From: Blastomyces gilchristii SLH14081
Taxonomy: Eukaryota; Ascomycota; Eurotiomycetes; Onygenales; Ajellomycetaceae
Reading direction: 5' to 3'
Length of the DNA: 64,000 nucleotides
NCBI RefSeq assembly: GCF_000003855.2
Contig: NW_003101679.1
Coordinates: 752,417-816,416, forward strand
This document shows, in pieces, positions 45,464-59,501 of the stretch. The notes below the pieces were generated by a model, which saw nothing but the letters and a program-made list of their open reading frames with translations, was not told the origin of the DNA and ran no database searches. The position numbers were made by a program, and so were the translations under genes. The first letter of the stretch is position 1; each line of letters starts with the position of its first letter.

Positions 45464-46201
45464 ATGGCCCCGACGGAGCTAGAACTCAAGAAGCGCCGAA
45501 CGAGAAAGGAGTATTTATTCCACTTAGAATATCGAACAAGATGGTGAGTACATCTCCATATAACTAGTTATCTTAATTCTGCCCGTTATCAACTCAGAGA
45601 AATTCAATTGCGTTTTGATTGGGATTAGGGGAGGAGATAAGCAGATAAAAACAAACCCCACACGATCCTACACTACTACTGCATACTAATTATTTTGAAT
45701 GTTAGGTCCGACAACGATATGTACGCCCACCTAAACAATAGCATATACGCCTTTCTCATCGACTCTATTGTAAATACCTATCTAATAAACCACTGTGGGC
45801 TGGATCCTTTCTCTACTCGCTCTTCTACTCCTCCTCGCCCCTCATCCTCCAGCACCTCAAGTTCCACTCCTGCAGCCCGACCTTCCCAAATCGGCCTCGT
45901 CGTCTCCTCATATTGTGACTATTTTGCTTCCGTTTCGTTTCCAGATGTCCTAGACCTAGGCCTGCGCGTTATCAAACTTGGCAGTTCAAGCGCGATGTAT
46001 GAAGTTGGCATTTTCCGCCGCGGGGAAGAGACTGTTAAAGCTGTCGGTGGATTTACGCACGTGTTTGTTGAGAAGGAGCCTGAAGTGAAGACCGGGGGCG
46101 GAGGTGGAGGTAGAGCGTCTAGGAAAGGAATGGATGGAAGGATTCGAAGCGGCCTGGAGAAGTTGATGATAAATGATGTGGCAGGATCATCAAAGCTCTG
46201 A
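45464..46201 (+). CDS. Hotdog-fold thioesterase (4HBT-like)
   Basis: Exons 45464-45543 and 45706-46201 join to 576 nt, or 191 residues. After MAPTELELKKRRTRKEYLFH the protein reads YRTRW|SDNDMYAHLNNSIYAFLIDS, the hallmark of the 4-hydroxybenzoyl-CoA thioesterase family, where the Asp in the D-x-(Y/N)-x-H-(L/V)-NN motif is catalytic; the intron falls inside this motif. A Ser/Thr/Pro insert (about 62-83) is followed by VVSSYCDYFASVSFPDVLDL and a helix-strand typical of the hotdog. These enzymes hydrolyse acyl-CoA thioesters; the substrate here is unknown. The Gly-rich stretch at about 160 and basic tail have no known role. No targeting signal is obvious. Confidence 0.85.
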
Positions 46202-47111
46202 TGGCTTGGCCAAGTGAAGCGCTGTGTGGTTTGATGTAATTATACCCCTGGGCTGAAAGTGGGATATAGAAGTTTTGGCGTATGGTAATGTAATATCATA
46301 TTGATACCAAAAATGGCTACATGTAAATCAATTGAAGTTAGCGATATCAACGACATTTAATACTCCTGTCTATGTATATCTATCTGCCTTTGTTGCGGCA
46401 GTCATCTACAATTTAAAGCCACCCATCGGCCTTGCGACCATGCAAGGCCCTTTGGATAAATTGTTTCCGTTTAGCTTTATCACAATAACTAACACCTAAT
46501 TCCCCGGATTTGAAACGCAAAGGTATCTTATCTATTCACACTATCGTCCATAATCTAATTCTGATGTCCAAACAAAAACAAAACGAGACGGGTGCAAATG
46601 CCTCGTCTACGGAAATGCCATTGCCTGCCAGCTTCGCAAGAAAGTCAGTCAACTCGATGTTAACGTAATAATATCCTTCTATCTATAGTAGTAAAAAAAC
46701 ATGTATGTAAACGGATGAGTCAGATTTGGGTCATAGCGGTAAAGACAATCGTTCGTCATCATCATAACAAAATGAGTCGTTATAACATCACACACTGTCC
46801 CTTATCTCGAGAGGCTGGAAACCAACTTTCTTGTCTTCCTGTATAGAGAGGCACACAATCCAACGTGTCGTTGTGGTGGGCCGGGGTTATCGTAGCCGAA
46901 GCAAGGGAAAGAAATAAGCACGAGACGAAAAGAAAACCGGGTATTTTGGAATATCAAGCTTCCAACACTACACTGGGTATAGGTTATGCTGGCGTTCGGT
47001 AGAAACTTCTAGCGATATCCAGCGACCAAAGATTTTTTTATAACAAATGAAAGCAAGAAATATGATATGCGATTCCGGAGCTGATTAGACTGGTAAAGAC
47101 AAGGCGTGCCT
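46202..47111. other. Convergent intergenic region
   Basis: 3' flanks of the thioesterase and DnaJ genes. A tiny open frame at 46564-46680 (MSKQKQNETGANASSTEMPL at its start) has a possible donor after AGAAA but no clear support. Confidence 0.35.
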
Positions 47112-48717
47112 TTACTGTGTCGTACACTGTGCCTGTCCTCCCTCCTCTTCATCTTCATCCTCCCAGGCTGCACCTCCCTGGCTATCTTTGGATCCGAACT
47201 CCTCAGGGTTCGCTTTTGGATCATACTCGACATCATCTACTGTCTCAGCCTGGATGGCAGGGCCTGGTCCGGGAAGAATATCGCGCAGCTTTGCAAGGGC
47301 TGCGGGGTCTGAAGCCCACCCATCCTCTGGGAACTTGATTTGGACGGCCAAATACAAATCGCCTCTCGAATCAGTCTTTTTAAAAGGCATGCCCTCCCCT
47401 GGGACTTTGAGGACTTGATTAGGTCTCAAAACAGCGCCTTCTGTTTTAGGATGGGTGATTTCGATCCCTCTTCCATCGAGGTGCTTCAGCACTACGCGGG
47501 AAAAGCCGCAAAGCGCCTCAGCTAGCGTGATTTGAATCTCGGCCATTAGATCCGCACCGGCTCGTCGGAACGTTTCGTGCTCGATTTCCTCCAAGTGGAA
47601 TATAATATCTCCTGGTTCTGTGTTTGGAAATTGGTCTCCCTCTCCCTCTAATACGATCTTGTCACCTTGTCTGCAAAATTTTGTTAGTAAACAAGGGTTT
47701 TAATGGTGCGGAGACGAAGGGCAAGAGTCAAAACGTACTTCGCGCCACGAGGAATATATATTTCGAGCAGCTTGCGCTCTTCTGTGACTTGTTTCCCCTT
47801 GCATTTCTTGCATTTGTCCTTCGGCTGAAAGAAGCTCCCGGAGCCTTCACACACCTTACATTCCGCCATGGCCTGAGTGACCATGCCCGGCCCAACTTGG
47901 ACAAGTGTTTCCTTGTACCCTATGATTTGAAAAGTGATATTAGCGACTACATCGTCCTGCTCAGAAGAATGCCAGGATGTCTTACCAGCGCCCCCGCAAG
48001 TAGAACATTGTTTTGGTGTGGCCCTTTCTTTTCCACCTTTCCCTTTACATAGACTGCAGATGACATTTTTCGTGCTTGAAAATTTGACGGTTCGACCCTT
48101 GTATAAGTCTTCCAAACTCACTGAGTACTCTTGTACCTCGTTTTGACCCTTTCTTGGCCTGCTAGGTCTTGGCCCGCCAAATCCCGGCATGCCTCCTCCC
48201 ATGTTCATTCCCCCGCCAAACATCGATGCGAGGAGGTCATCGAGATCGGGGCCGCCTTGCATACCAGCCCGTCCCGACCCGTCAAACGCTGACATTCCAT
48301 GAGTGTCGTAGATGTGCCTTTTCTCATCGTCATAGAGGATATCGTAAGCCTGGCTCACGGCTTTAAAGCGTACTTCGGCCGCCTCTCTTTCATCTGGAGA
48401 GACCTTATCAGGATGGTGGGCGAGGGCTGCCTATGGGAAGAGATAGACATGTCCATTAGTTTCAGATGCACGGACAGCCTTTGAGCGTGAACCTCGTAGC
48501 TGCATACCTTTCGATAAGCCTTCCGTATTTCCTCTTTCGTTGCAGATTTGTCGATGTTCAAAACATCTGGCCTGGTTTAGTTTCGATGTCCATTACGCAT
48601 GCTAAAGAATCGGTGCGAAAACTCACTGTATAAATCCGTCTCACCGTCGGCGAAATCCACTATTGCTGCGGAGTCAGTGAAATTGGTCAGGGGAGAGATA
48701 TTTAAGAAGTACTTCAT
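47112..48717 (-). CDS. Class A DnaJ (Hsp40) co-chaperone with C-terminal CTTQ box
   Basis: Exons on the minus strand are 48717-48627, 48566-48508, 48430-47986, 47919-47739 and 47670-47112; they total 1335 nt, or 444 residues. The J domain reads DLYNVLNIDKSATKEEIRKA with the HHPDK motif that stimulates Hsp70. A short Gly/Met/Phe-rich region (GGGMNMGGGMPGFGG) follows. Four zinc-binding repeats are CSLCKGKG, CSTCGGAG, CKVCEGSG and CKKCKGKQ. Then comes the peptide-binding C-terminal domain. The final CTTQ is a CaaX-type box, which in yeast Ydj1 (CASQ) directs farnesylation. Sequence in the J and zinc regions is closest in style to the Xdj1-like branch, not Ydj1. The start is uncertain: ATG at 48717 is in frame and adds 20 residues before VDFADGETDLY; a split start is possible. 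Confidence 0.92.
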
Positions 48718-51498
<2,781 letters not shown>

Positions 51499-52556
51499 TG
51501 AGGTTCATAGCGGCCGGTGCTATCTACCTATTTATATGTATATATCCTGTATAACTATTATATCATTGCTATTTTGGTAATGTATAGACGGCATTTCGAT
51601 TTATTCGCTACTACGGGGAACATCTTCTTCCTATCCATACGTATAGGGTATAGAGAGAGCATCACAAACAATACTCTTCTACCTGAATCTACACAGCAGT
51701 TACTATTCCTTTGCGCAGTTCCGGATGGATAAACAAAAATGGGAACTTATGTATAATGAATTTGAATTTTTGAAAAGCTGTCAAAGCCAAATCCAGATTA
51801 TACATAAAAAGTCAATGAAAACGAAGATTAAAACAACAAATAATAACAACCAAAGAATATGAATATCGACGACGATAAAAGCCCACAATATTGGAAAATA
51901 GAAAGATGGAAAAATACTCGTAAGACAATAATATACTCAAAACAAAGCACGTGGGCCGGGTTGTCAAAACAAAGAAAACGAAAATCAGTAGTGGGCGAGA
52001 TGGAAAAGCACAAAATATAAAGGCCACAAAACCAGACAAAAGAAGACAGGGCGAATGCAAAACCAGAATGCAGCAGAGCTAACCAACAAACATTAAAAGC
52101 TCAGGCAAAAAACCATTACAAAATACAACCCAACTCCGAAAACTTGCTCAAAACGGACAAATACAAAATCGCGAACGAGTGGAAAGAAGGAGAAAAGAGG
52201 GCCTCACCGGAGGGAGTGAGGGAAAGAAATAATGCCCAAAATAATAGGGAACCTGCGCGTCAGAAGCACATCTGTCAAAATGGGGAGCAAGGCCACGAAC
52301 AGATAAAATAGACAAGCCCTATGGGGAGACTGGGTAGGAGAAAGGGGATAATATACAAGACGTTGTTGACGAGTAACGGAACGGGAAGCCATATTCTCAT
52401 CATGAGCATAAATTCCGCCGAAGTTAGTCAAGAGTGTCTTATTTTAGTTACCAAAGAAAAAAAGCATCCCCAGCCGGCTTCATCAAGGCGTTTTCACATC
52501 GGAAGGCATATATCGAAGGAACTCGTTTCAACATCAGGGCATGATGTAGCCATTCG
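51499..52556. other. Intergenic region between convergent genes
   Basis: AT-rich 3' flanks; no supported gene. Confidence 0.4.
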
Positions 52557-55133
52557 TTAATAAGTCTCCATGTCGTCAGTCCATCCATCGCTGCCAGCGA
52601 CTCTCATAACCTGGCCGTTCCCCTCACTGTATTGCTCTTCCATGCCGACGCCACGAATCCCCTTGGCCTTTTTTCCAGCCATGGAGTCTGTGGCTCCACT
52701 GTGCAAATCGTGCCCTGGCCACTTACCCTGAGTGGCTCTCAATTTGGCGTAATAAACGTCTGTGGCGTCAATCTCGGGCTCAGACTCACTGTCGTATGTT
52801 TCCCAATTTTCAGACCCTGATGTGGCAGTTTGTATAGTGGAAGTATTCGATATTTGTCGACTAGCTGGTCGTGGAGGAGGGCCCATTGGCTCATGCTGAT
52901 GCGGTTGTTGCATATAAGGTTTCGGTTGATGCTGCAGCTGCGGCTGTGATTGTTGCCTTTGATGGTTGTAATAGTTTGGATTTTGGACACTGGCAGCTGG
53001 GTTGAAGGACTGTGCCATGGAAAGCGATGAGCCGGGCCTGTAATGGGACATTGAAGAGCTCAGGTAGGAGCGCTGGTTTCGATCATCGTAAACGTCCTCT
53101 GGTGTGATTGACCTCACATAGGAGTTTGATAATGACAAAGCGTCGTTGCCATGTTCCGCGTCTGCATAGAATGAGTTCTGGGGGGTTTCCTGCCGCACAG
53201 AGGCATTGAGGTCTCGCATCTTGGGAGGAGGAGCACGCGGAGGTGGCATCTTGCTACGGGCGCTTGAGGAGAAAGACTGAGGTGGACGGCGATCGGGTGA
53301 GTTATTTCCATGTGGCATATTTGCAAGAGGAGCGCGGGATGGAATTTTCGTAGGTGACTTATTACCATTTCCGGCGGCTGGGTTCTGGGCATTGCGTTTC
53401 AGGGTACCACTCCTCGTGGGAGTCTTCGCATGGGAAGGAGGCTGTGACCCTCTTACAGATCCTCCACCGCGCATCGAAGATGGTGGTCTCACTGAGTTTG
53501 CACGGCTGTGTTGAGGCGGCCCACATGGCGTTTTTGATCGTGGTGGGATTTTCGCTGGCGCGGGAGGGGCGATTTCATCAAGATATCGCTCTCCGTGAAC
53601 GAGGAACGGCCTCCCATACTCGTCTTCCCATTGTTCGAGGACTCTGCGCAGCTCTGTCTCGACTTTTGGTAGCTCTTTCGCGATCCTCTTTCTCATCTTC
53701 TCTTCCCTTAGAAGCCTGGTGGGATCTCGGCGTTCACCCTTATTGCCGCGAGCCATGAGCCGAGAGGCATCTTGGCTAGAAGCCGCAAGGCTATCACGTT
53801 CATGCACAAGAGTGCGGTGCTTCTCGATGAGTTCAAGCGTGGGGGCACGTTGCTCTCTTAGTACTTCGAGACGTTCGATTTCTGCTTCGTGTGCGGCGAG
53901 TAGGGCATCGCTGTAGACATCTGAAAAAGCAGGCGTAAAATCAAGCATCTCTTCCTCAGAATAGTATAAACCATCCCAAAGTTCCTGGAGCCGGCAACGA
54001 GCATCTTCTACGAACAGGTGAAGGTTTTGCCTTTTCAACTCATTCAAGCGGCTCAGTTCATCTTCAAACTCATTGATCACCCTGAGGCCACATCCACGAT
54101 TTGCGGCTCGGAAACCTTTCCTATCTCCTTCCTCAACACCTAGGCGATCCCATAAGGATTCGACCGCAGTCCGCAATTCGTTGAGTTTCCGCTCGCGCCC
54201 GCGCTTTTCGTCAATTAATTTATCCCGTCTTTCCCGTAGTGACGAAAGGTCTGATTCGTGCAATCCTAGCTGTTCTGGCGATTCGCGATAGTATTCAACA
54301 ATGGACGGTTCAGTTTGTGCTTGAGGAGTGCCTAGCTCCGCCCAGAGCTTTACTATTTCTTCCGAAATATTCTGGACTACTTGAACACGACGAGTATATT
54401 CTTCATAAACCCTGGTGAATTCATTGTCGAGGGCTGACGCATATGATGGCGAGAGGTCAAAGGTGGGAGGAATAGAAGAACCGTCGGTGGTTGGAGGGAG
54501 CGGGACCTTCACGAATGATGGCTCAAGGTGAGAGGAATATGACTCAAGTGCTTGGACGAGTTCTGAAGGAACAAAAGAAAAAAGCTATCAGTTACTGCTA
54601 GATGAACAACTAATTAGGAGAAACTCACTTTTTATTTGCTCAAATCTTTCGCGATGTAATTTGCTTATGATAGTATATTTCTCCTTCAACACCTTTAGAC
54701 AGCGATTGAGCGGAAAAGTAACACGAAGATCTCCGCCATCTATCTGATGATCATGTTTAGTGGAGTCATCTAGTGATGCTTCCATTTGTTTTATCAATTG
54801 AATTGTCTGTTGTGCCTCATCAATCATGTCACTTTTCTCACTATTTGACAAACAATTAGTAGGAGCGCACAAGGCATATTTTACCGTGGTCTCTTACCAA
54901 TTGACGCGCCTTAAATGGCTCTGGAGGGTGTCTGATAGGGACGCGAAAAGCTATACAAGCATATATTAGCACCAATCATCCTGTGGCTGATTTGAATACA
55001 ACTTGCTCACCTCTTGTTCTCGTGACTCGCGATCATGGCTAGGGACGCCTATCTCGTCAAATAGCCCATGTAATTGACTGACGATCGAAGTGACCTGAGT
55101 GGTCAGGTAGCCTGTGTCTATGGCCATTGCCAT
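52557..55133 (-). CDS. ase1: Ase1/PRC1/MAP65 anti-parallel microtubule bundler
   Basis: Exons on the minus strand are 55133-55011, 54950-54898, 54840-54629 and 54562-52557, totalling 2394 nt or 797 residues. MAMAIDTGYLTTQVTSIVSQ, then SEKSDMIDEAQQTIQLI and YTIISKLHRERFEQIK, are the N-terminal dimerising rods. The spectrin-like core has KLWAELGTPQAQTEPSIVEY, ELWDGLYYSEEEM and RLEVLREQRAPTLELIEKH, with a microtubule-binding helix ELRRVLEQWEDEYGRPFLVH. The C-terminal third (from about 480) is a disordered Ser/Pro/Gln-rich tail, normally a target of mitotic kinases. The protein bundles overlapping microtubules at the spindle midzone. The ATG at 55133 was chosen because all exons then stay in frame. 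Head to head with CSN5. Confidence 0.93.
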
Positions 55134-55797
55134 GAAGCAGCCTTATGGCGACCCCGCGCAACAGATACCAGTCGCAAATAAAGAGGGAAAAAAAAGTCGC
55201 CCTTAGATGACTCGTTTCGTGAGGACGAAAACAGCAGAGTAGCGGTTCTTATGCGGATGTTGGAGTTTGAGAAAACGTTTTAACGAAAGCGCAAATGAAA
55301 AACGACAGTGAACGAGAAACTCAATGGCACCGCGATAAGGAATCGTGTTCATGTTCAGCACAAATGCGACATAATACGGAGGAGAAGGGCGACCTCCAGT
55401 CTGTCTGGAACTGCGGATGGCGGAGATGGAAAGTGGCTCGGTTTGACCTTATCCGTTTGACCAAGCTTGGATGCGGCGCATTTGTTGATGCTGCGAATCG
55501 TTGGCACGACAACCGCTGACTAAGTTAGTTTACCGTCTTCGTTCTGCGGAGCGCCCCACGTCACGTGACTGATACCTCATCGAATCGTTTGCTTCCTCTC
55601 ATACAATTGCGCAGCTCAGTCCAACATCATTTATTTATCAAGCTTCATTTTTTTCAGGAACCAGCTATTATTTTATTCAAATCCAGTATATCATGATTAA
55701 TTGATTGAAAATATTAGTTGCCTCGTTCTCCAACAACCTCGTAACGATATAGTGGCATTGTCAGGCTACTCTTGCAATAACTCTCTGCCCACCCACC
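55134..55797. promoter_or_regulatory. Divergent promoter region between ase1 and csn5
   Basis: About 660 bp separate the start codons. A CACGTGAC site (55563-55570), containing the E-box CACGTG bound by bHLH factors, lies in the middle. Role inferred from motif only. Confidence 0.45.
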
Positions 55798-56915
55798 ATG
55801 GAGGCAGCCAGGCAAGCTTGGGGTATGTTCTCCCGTATATCCATTCACAATGACTTGAAACAGCAGTAACAAGAAAATATAACAATCCTTAAGAGCTTGA
55901 AAACTCCCTTCAGCTCATTGACCCACACCGCGATGCGCTCTACAACTACGACCCCGCCGCCCATTCCGCCCTCACAGCTCAAAGGCCCTGGTCAAAGGAC
56001 CCGCATTACTTTAAACACATCCGCATCTCTGCCGTCGCATTGCTAAAAATGGTCATGCACGCGCGCTCCGGCGGGAGCATAGAAGTCATGGGCCTAATGC
56101 AAGGCTACATCGCCGCCAACACCTTCATCGTCACCGACGCCTTCCGCCTTCCAGTCGAGGGAACGGAAACCCGCGTCAATGCCCAGGAAGAGGCAAATGA
56201 GTATATGGTCACCTATCTACAGGCATGTCGGGATTCGGGGCGACATGAGAATGCCATTGGTTGGTATCACAGCCACCCGGGCTATGGGTGTTGGCTGTCA
56301 GGCATCGACGTCTCGACACAAGATACCCAGCAGAAATATTCCGATCCTTTTGTGGCCGTTGTGATAGACCCCGATCGCACGATCTCGGCCGGCAAAGTTG
56401 AGATTGGCGCCTTCAGGACGTTTCCGAAGGACTATACGCCGCCTAAGAACGAGCATGAGGACGACGACGAGTACCAGAGCATCCCGTTGCATAAGGTGGA
56501 AGATTTCGGCGCGCATGCTGCCCAATACTACTCACTAGAGGTCTCGCATTTCAAGAGCACGCTTGATACCAAAATACTTTCGTTGCTGTGGAATAAGTAC
56601 TGGGTTGCGACGATTAGCCAGAGTCCGCTGTTTACAAATCGCGAGTATGGGAGCAAGCAGATTCAGGACCTGGGGCAGAAGATGAAGAAATCTACTTGGC
56701 ACATTGATCATAATTCGTCGCGGGGTGGTGGGGGTGGCGGCGCTGCGTTACTAGTGAAAGACCAGCAGCTGGATAAGGTGGTTAAGGAGGGACAGCGGAT
56801 TGTGGGCGACGAGCTGAATGGGCTTATGGCTGCTGAGATTAAGAAGGCGTTGTTCTATGGCGTGGGACAGGGTAAAACGAAAAGCGCCTCAGATGAACAG
56901 GCACTGGAGGCGTAG
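55798..56915 (+). CDS. csn5: COP9 signalosome subunit 5 (CSN5/Rri1), deneddylase
   Basis: Exons 55798-55822 and 55894-56915 join to 1047 nt, or 348 residues. [20 protein letters not shown] and [20 protein letters not shown] are typical of CSN5. The JAMM zinc site is complete: Glu in [12 protein letters not shown] (about residue 72), and the [14 protein letters not shown] motif with His at about 134 and 136 and Asp at about 147. This metalloprotease removes Nedd8 from cullins as part of the COP9 signalosome, which in Aspergillus and Neurospora affects development and the clock. A His/Gly-rich insert ([15 protein letters not shown]) replaces less conserved C-terminal sequence. The intron after residue 8 is 71 nt. 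Confidence 0.96.
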
Positions 56916-57430
56916 CGTTTGTTCAAGACTTATTTCCCTCTTTACAGTGCCACCTATTTTATGACTCGCATTTTTCCATACCAGTTTTGTTCTGCATGTA
57001 ACGCATGTCTGCGCTTGCTCTAATGACACTTAACGCCATGACAATAGAGTTGAAAATGTTCTTTTCTGCTCAGAGGTCCCTTTCATGCTATTAGTTTGGT
57101 CAGGGTTTTCTTAATATATCCATCACAGGTGGGAATTTAACTTCTCTTGTTCGACTGAACGAACATGCATCAGCTTCAGGGTGTAGAGGCAGAGCCTTAT
57201 GGACCGGCTACCCCATAAAACCTACGGAAAAGAAGAACCTCTTTGATATTCATTCATTCATTCCATTCATCTCGACTTTTCTTTTCAGCTATCTAATTAG
57301 CTAACGCTTTCAATATAACATCACATTAAAGCCCTTTTCCCGTCTCAAGGTATACATCAATCAATAATCAAATCTTCAACGAAAACAATGCTAGTTTCAC
57401 ACATATATAACCCCGCCCATTTATTTATTA

Positions 57431-57472
<42 letters not shown>

Positions 57473-57849
57473 ACAATCGTATAAAAGGGAATATAATTTA
57501 AGGAGAGTAGGACGCTAGAAAGAGTGAGAAAAACGCAAACATGAGTGAAAACCTTTGGCATACACCGGAGAGTATATAGAGAGGCGTCAATCAGAAAGTA
57601 GAAAGTAGATCGTACCATGTCATTTCAAAGAACAGAAGAGAGGCATGAATGGCATTTCACATCATGCGGCACATAGTTATATTAGCCTGATGTTTGGGCG
57701 CGGGCGCGGGTGCAGACGCAAGGAAGGAAATCCTGGACCATAGGCATCGCAATAGGCCGTCCATGATTCTAGACGTATACGTATTCTCGACAGCACTATG
57801 TATATCGAGAAATTGCCATTTCTAACAAATTGGCTTGAGAGTGAACAAC
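56916..57849. other. Convergent intergenic region with a 39-A tract
   Basis: 3' flanks of csn5 and the SAT4-like gene. A pure run of 39 A lies at 57432-57470. No gene supported. Confidence 0.5.
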
Positions 57850-59501
57850 TCATTGCTCCTTACGCCACGTGTTGGCGCCTGTGTTGGTCCCTGATGGTGG
57901 AGGGGATGGCAGGGGCGTGACTGGCGAGGAGGAAAGGGGTATCGCAGTTGTGAGGGGTCTAGGAGAGCTGATAGAAAAGGACCTATCATCATCACCTCTC
58001 TGCCTCTGCCCGGACGATATCTGGACCCCGTCCTTTTCGCTCTCCCTTTCCCCAGGCGAACACAGACCATCCTCGTCTTTCCTCGGGCTGATCGAGACCT
58101 GTATCGTGGTAGTTTTCGACGAGGTATCCGGCGACTTGAGCTCCTGATTATGTTGCGTTTGTCCGGGGTGTTCCACAGTGTCAGCGGCTTCCGCGGCGGT
58201 TATCGAGCTTTGGCGGGAAAGTGTCTCGCCTCCGTAGTGGAATGGGGGGAAAAGGTTTGGGAATAGCATGGAAAGTGGCGTGCGGAGCATGGGCAGGCAT
58301 GCGCAAATTATAGAGGTGTTGGCCTCGACCAGCGCCCACAGCAAAGCGCTAACTGTGTCTGTACTCCGGTCATGGGCTTTTGAGCCGCCGATAATGGTTG
58401 TCATGCGTATTATTGATATTATGCAGACGCTGTTTTGTGGGAAGTGGCGGTTAGAAATACTAATAATGATATGTCTTTCTTTTATCTCGGTTTTCCCTGG
58501 ATGAACCAAAAGGGGAAATAGTAAAAAGGAGTTTATGCTCACAATATTCCCAGAGCAAAAATGCCCATTAAGGCATATTTCTGTCGGGGAGGAAGACGTA
58601 ATCTATGAATTACCGGCATAGGAAGAAGAAGAGTGACAATATCGCTGCTTGATGTTGAAATTGCATTTGCAAACCAATGAGCTGTAATGTTTATGCATTT
58701 GCCTGGGATTGCCATGTCGAAGTTTTTCTCGACGGGTCTGCATTCGAGAAGGTTTGCCACGACAGAGGCGATGAAGTAGAGAACGACAAATGTGAAGACG
58801 ATGTTGACTGAAATTTGAAATTTGCGCGTGGCGAAGAGGCGCCGGTATAGGAGGAGAATCGACATTTTACTGAAATTCAAGGTGAATTTGTAGCCGAGTT
58901 GCACGGCCCAAAACAACTAGATAGTCTATTTGTTAACTCTACTCTTATTCCATTTCATTTTCAAACCCTTCATTTGGATCCGAACTTGTGAAATTAAAAG
59001 CTCACCTTCATAGATACCATCTGCTCATATGTTGTCAGCTCATCCCACGGTTTCCCGTAGCCGTAAGCAATACCTAGCATCAGGTTAGTGTCCATTGATC
59101 TTATGAAGGCCATCCGCGCATAATTGACGCCTACCAACAAGCGGGAAAGTATTCATTGCAATGCAACAAATCTATCCATTAAAATCAATCAGCATTCGAA
59201 TGGTTGAGATTTCTCTGTGGTAGGCAACGCAACGACAGCAGTATAGTAGAGAACGCCAGTTTGGAATAGAGGATCGGTAGCACAGACGAAAAAAGAGCCC
59301 TGTACTTACTATAGCAGCAATAATACAATAATCGTCCCATACCAAAACTCTAGCCAACTTTAGGCGGAAGTAGATACGATTGACGACCAGGAGGATAGCG
59401 ATACTGGGCAGCAGGAGAAGCGGAACGACAACATTGGTCATCCCGGCGTGGAATGTCTGATCCCGCCGAGTGAGCTCATGAAGCTCACTTAGGGGAGCCA
59501 T
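57850..59501 (-). CDS. Rhodopsin-fold (SAT4-like) seven-helix membrane protein
   Basis: Exons on the minus strand are 59501-59306, 59130-59006, 58916-58543 and 58429-57850, totalling 1275 nt or 424 residues. Hydrophobic helices include VVVPLLLLPSIAILLVVNRI, LWDDYCIIAAI, MSILLLYRRLF, IVFTFVVLYFIASVVANLLE, IVTLLLPMPVIHRL, KYALMGIFALGIFVCIISII and a helix around LLWALVEANTSIICACLPML. The blocks YGYGKPWDE, NFSKMSILLLYRRLF, CRPVEKNFD and EANTSIICACLPMLR are the signatures of the fungal SAT4/rhodopsin-domain family, largely of unknown function and often expanded. The Ser/Thr/Pro-rich tail (about 300-424) is cytosolic. The first donor (GTACAG at 59305) was chosen because only it keeps frame; GTAAGT four bases upstream is stronger but out of frame. 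Confidence 0.88.

Noticed and set aside
46564..46760. Small two-exon gene starting MSKQKQNETG
   Set aside because: Fewer than 40 residues, weak splice signals, no recognisable family; kept only as a note in the intergenic entry.
57432..57470. 39-A tract as a retrocopy tail
   Set aside because: The sequence on its left is ordinary 3' flanking DNA of csn5, with no inserted gene copy or target duplication visible.
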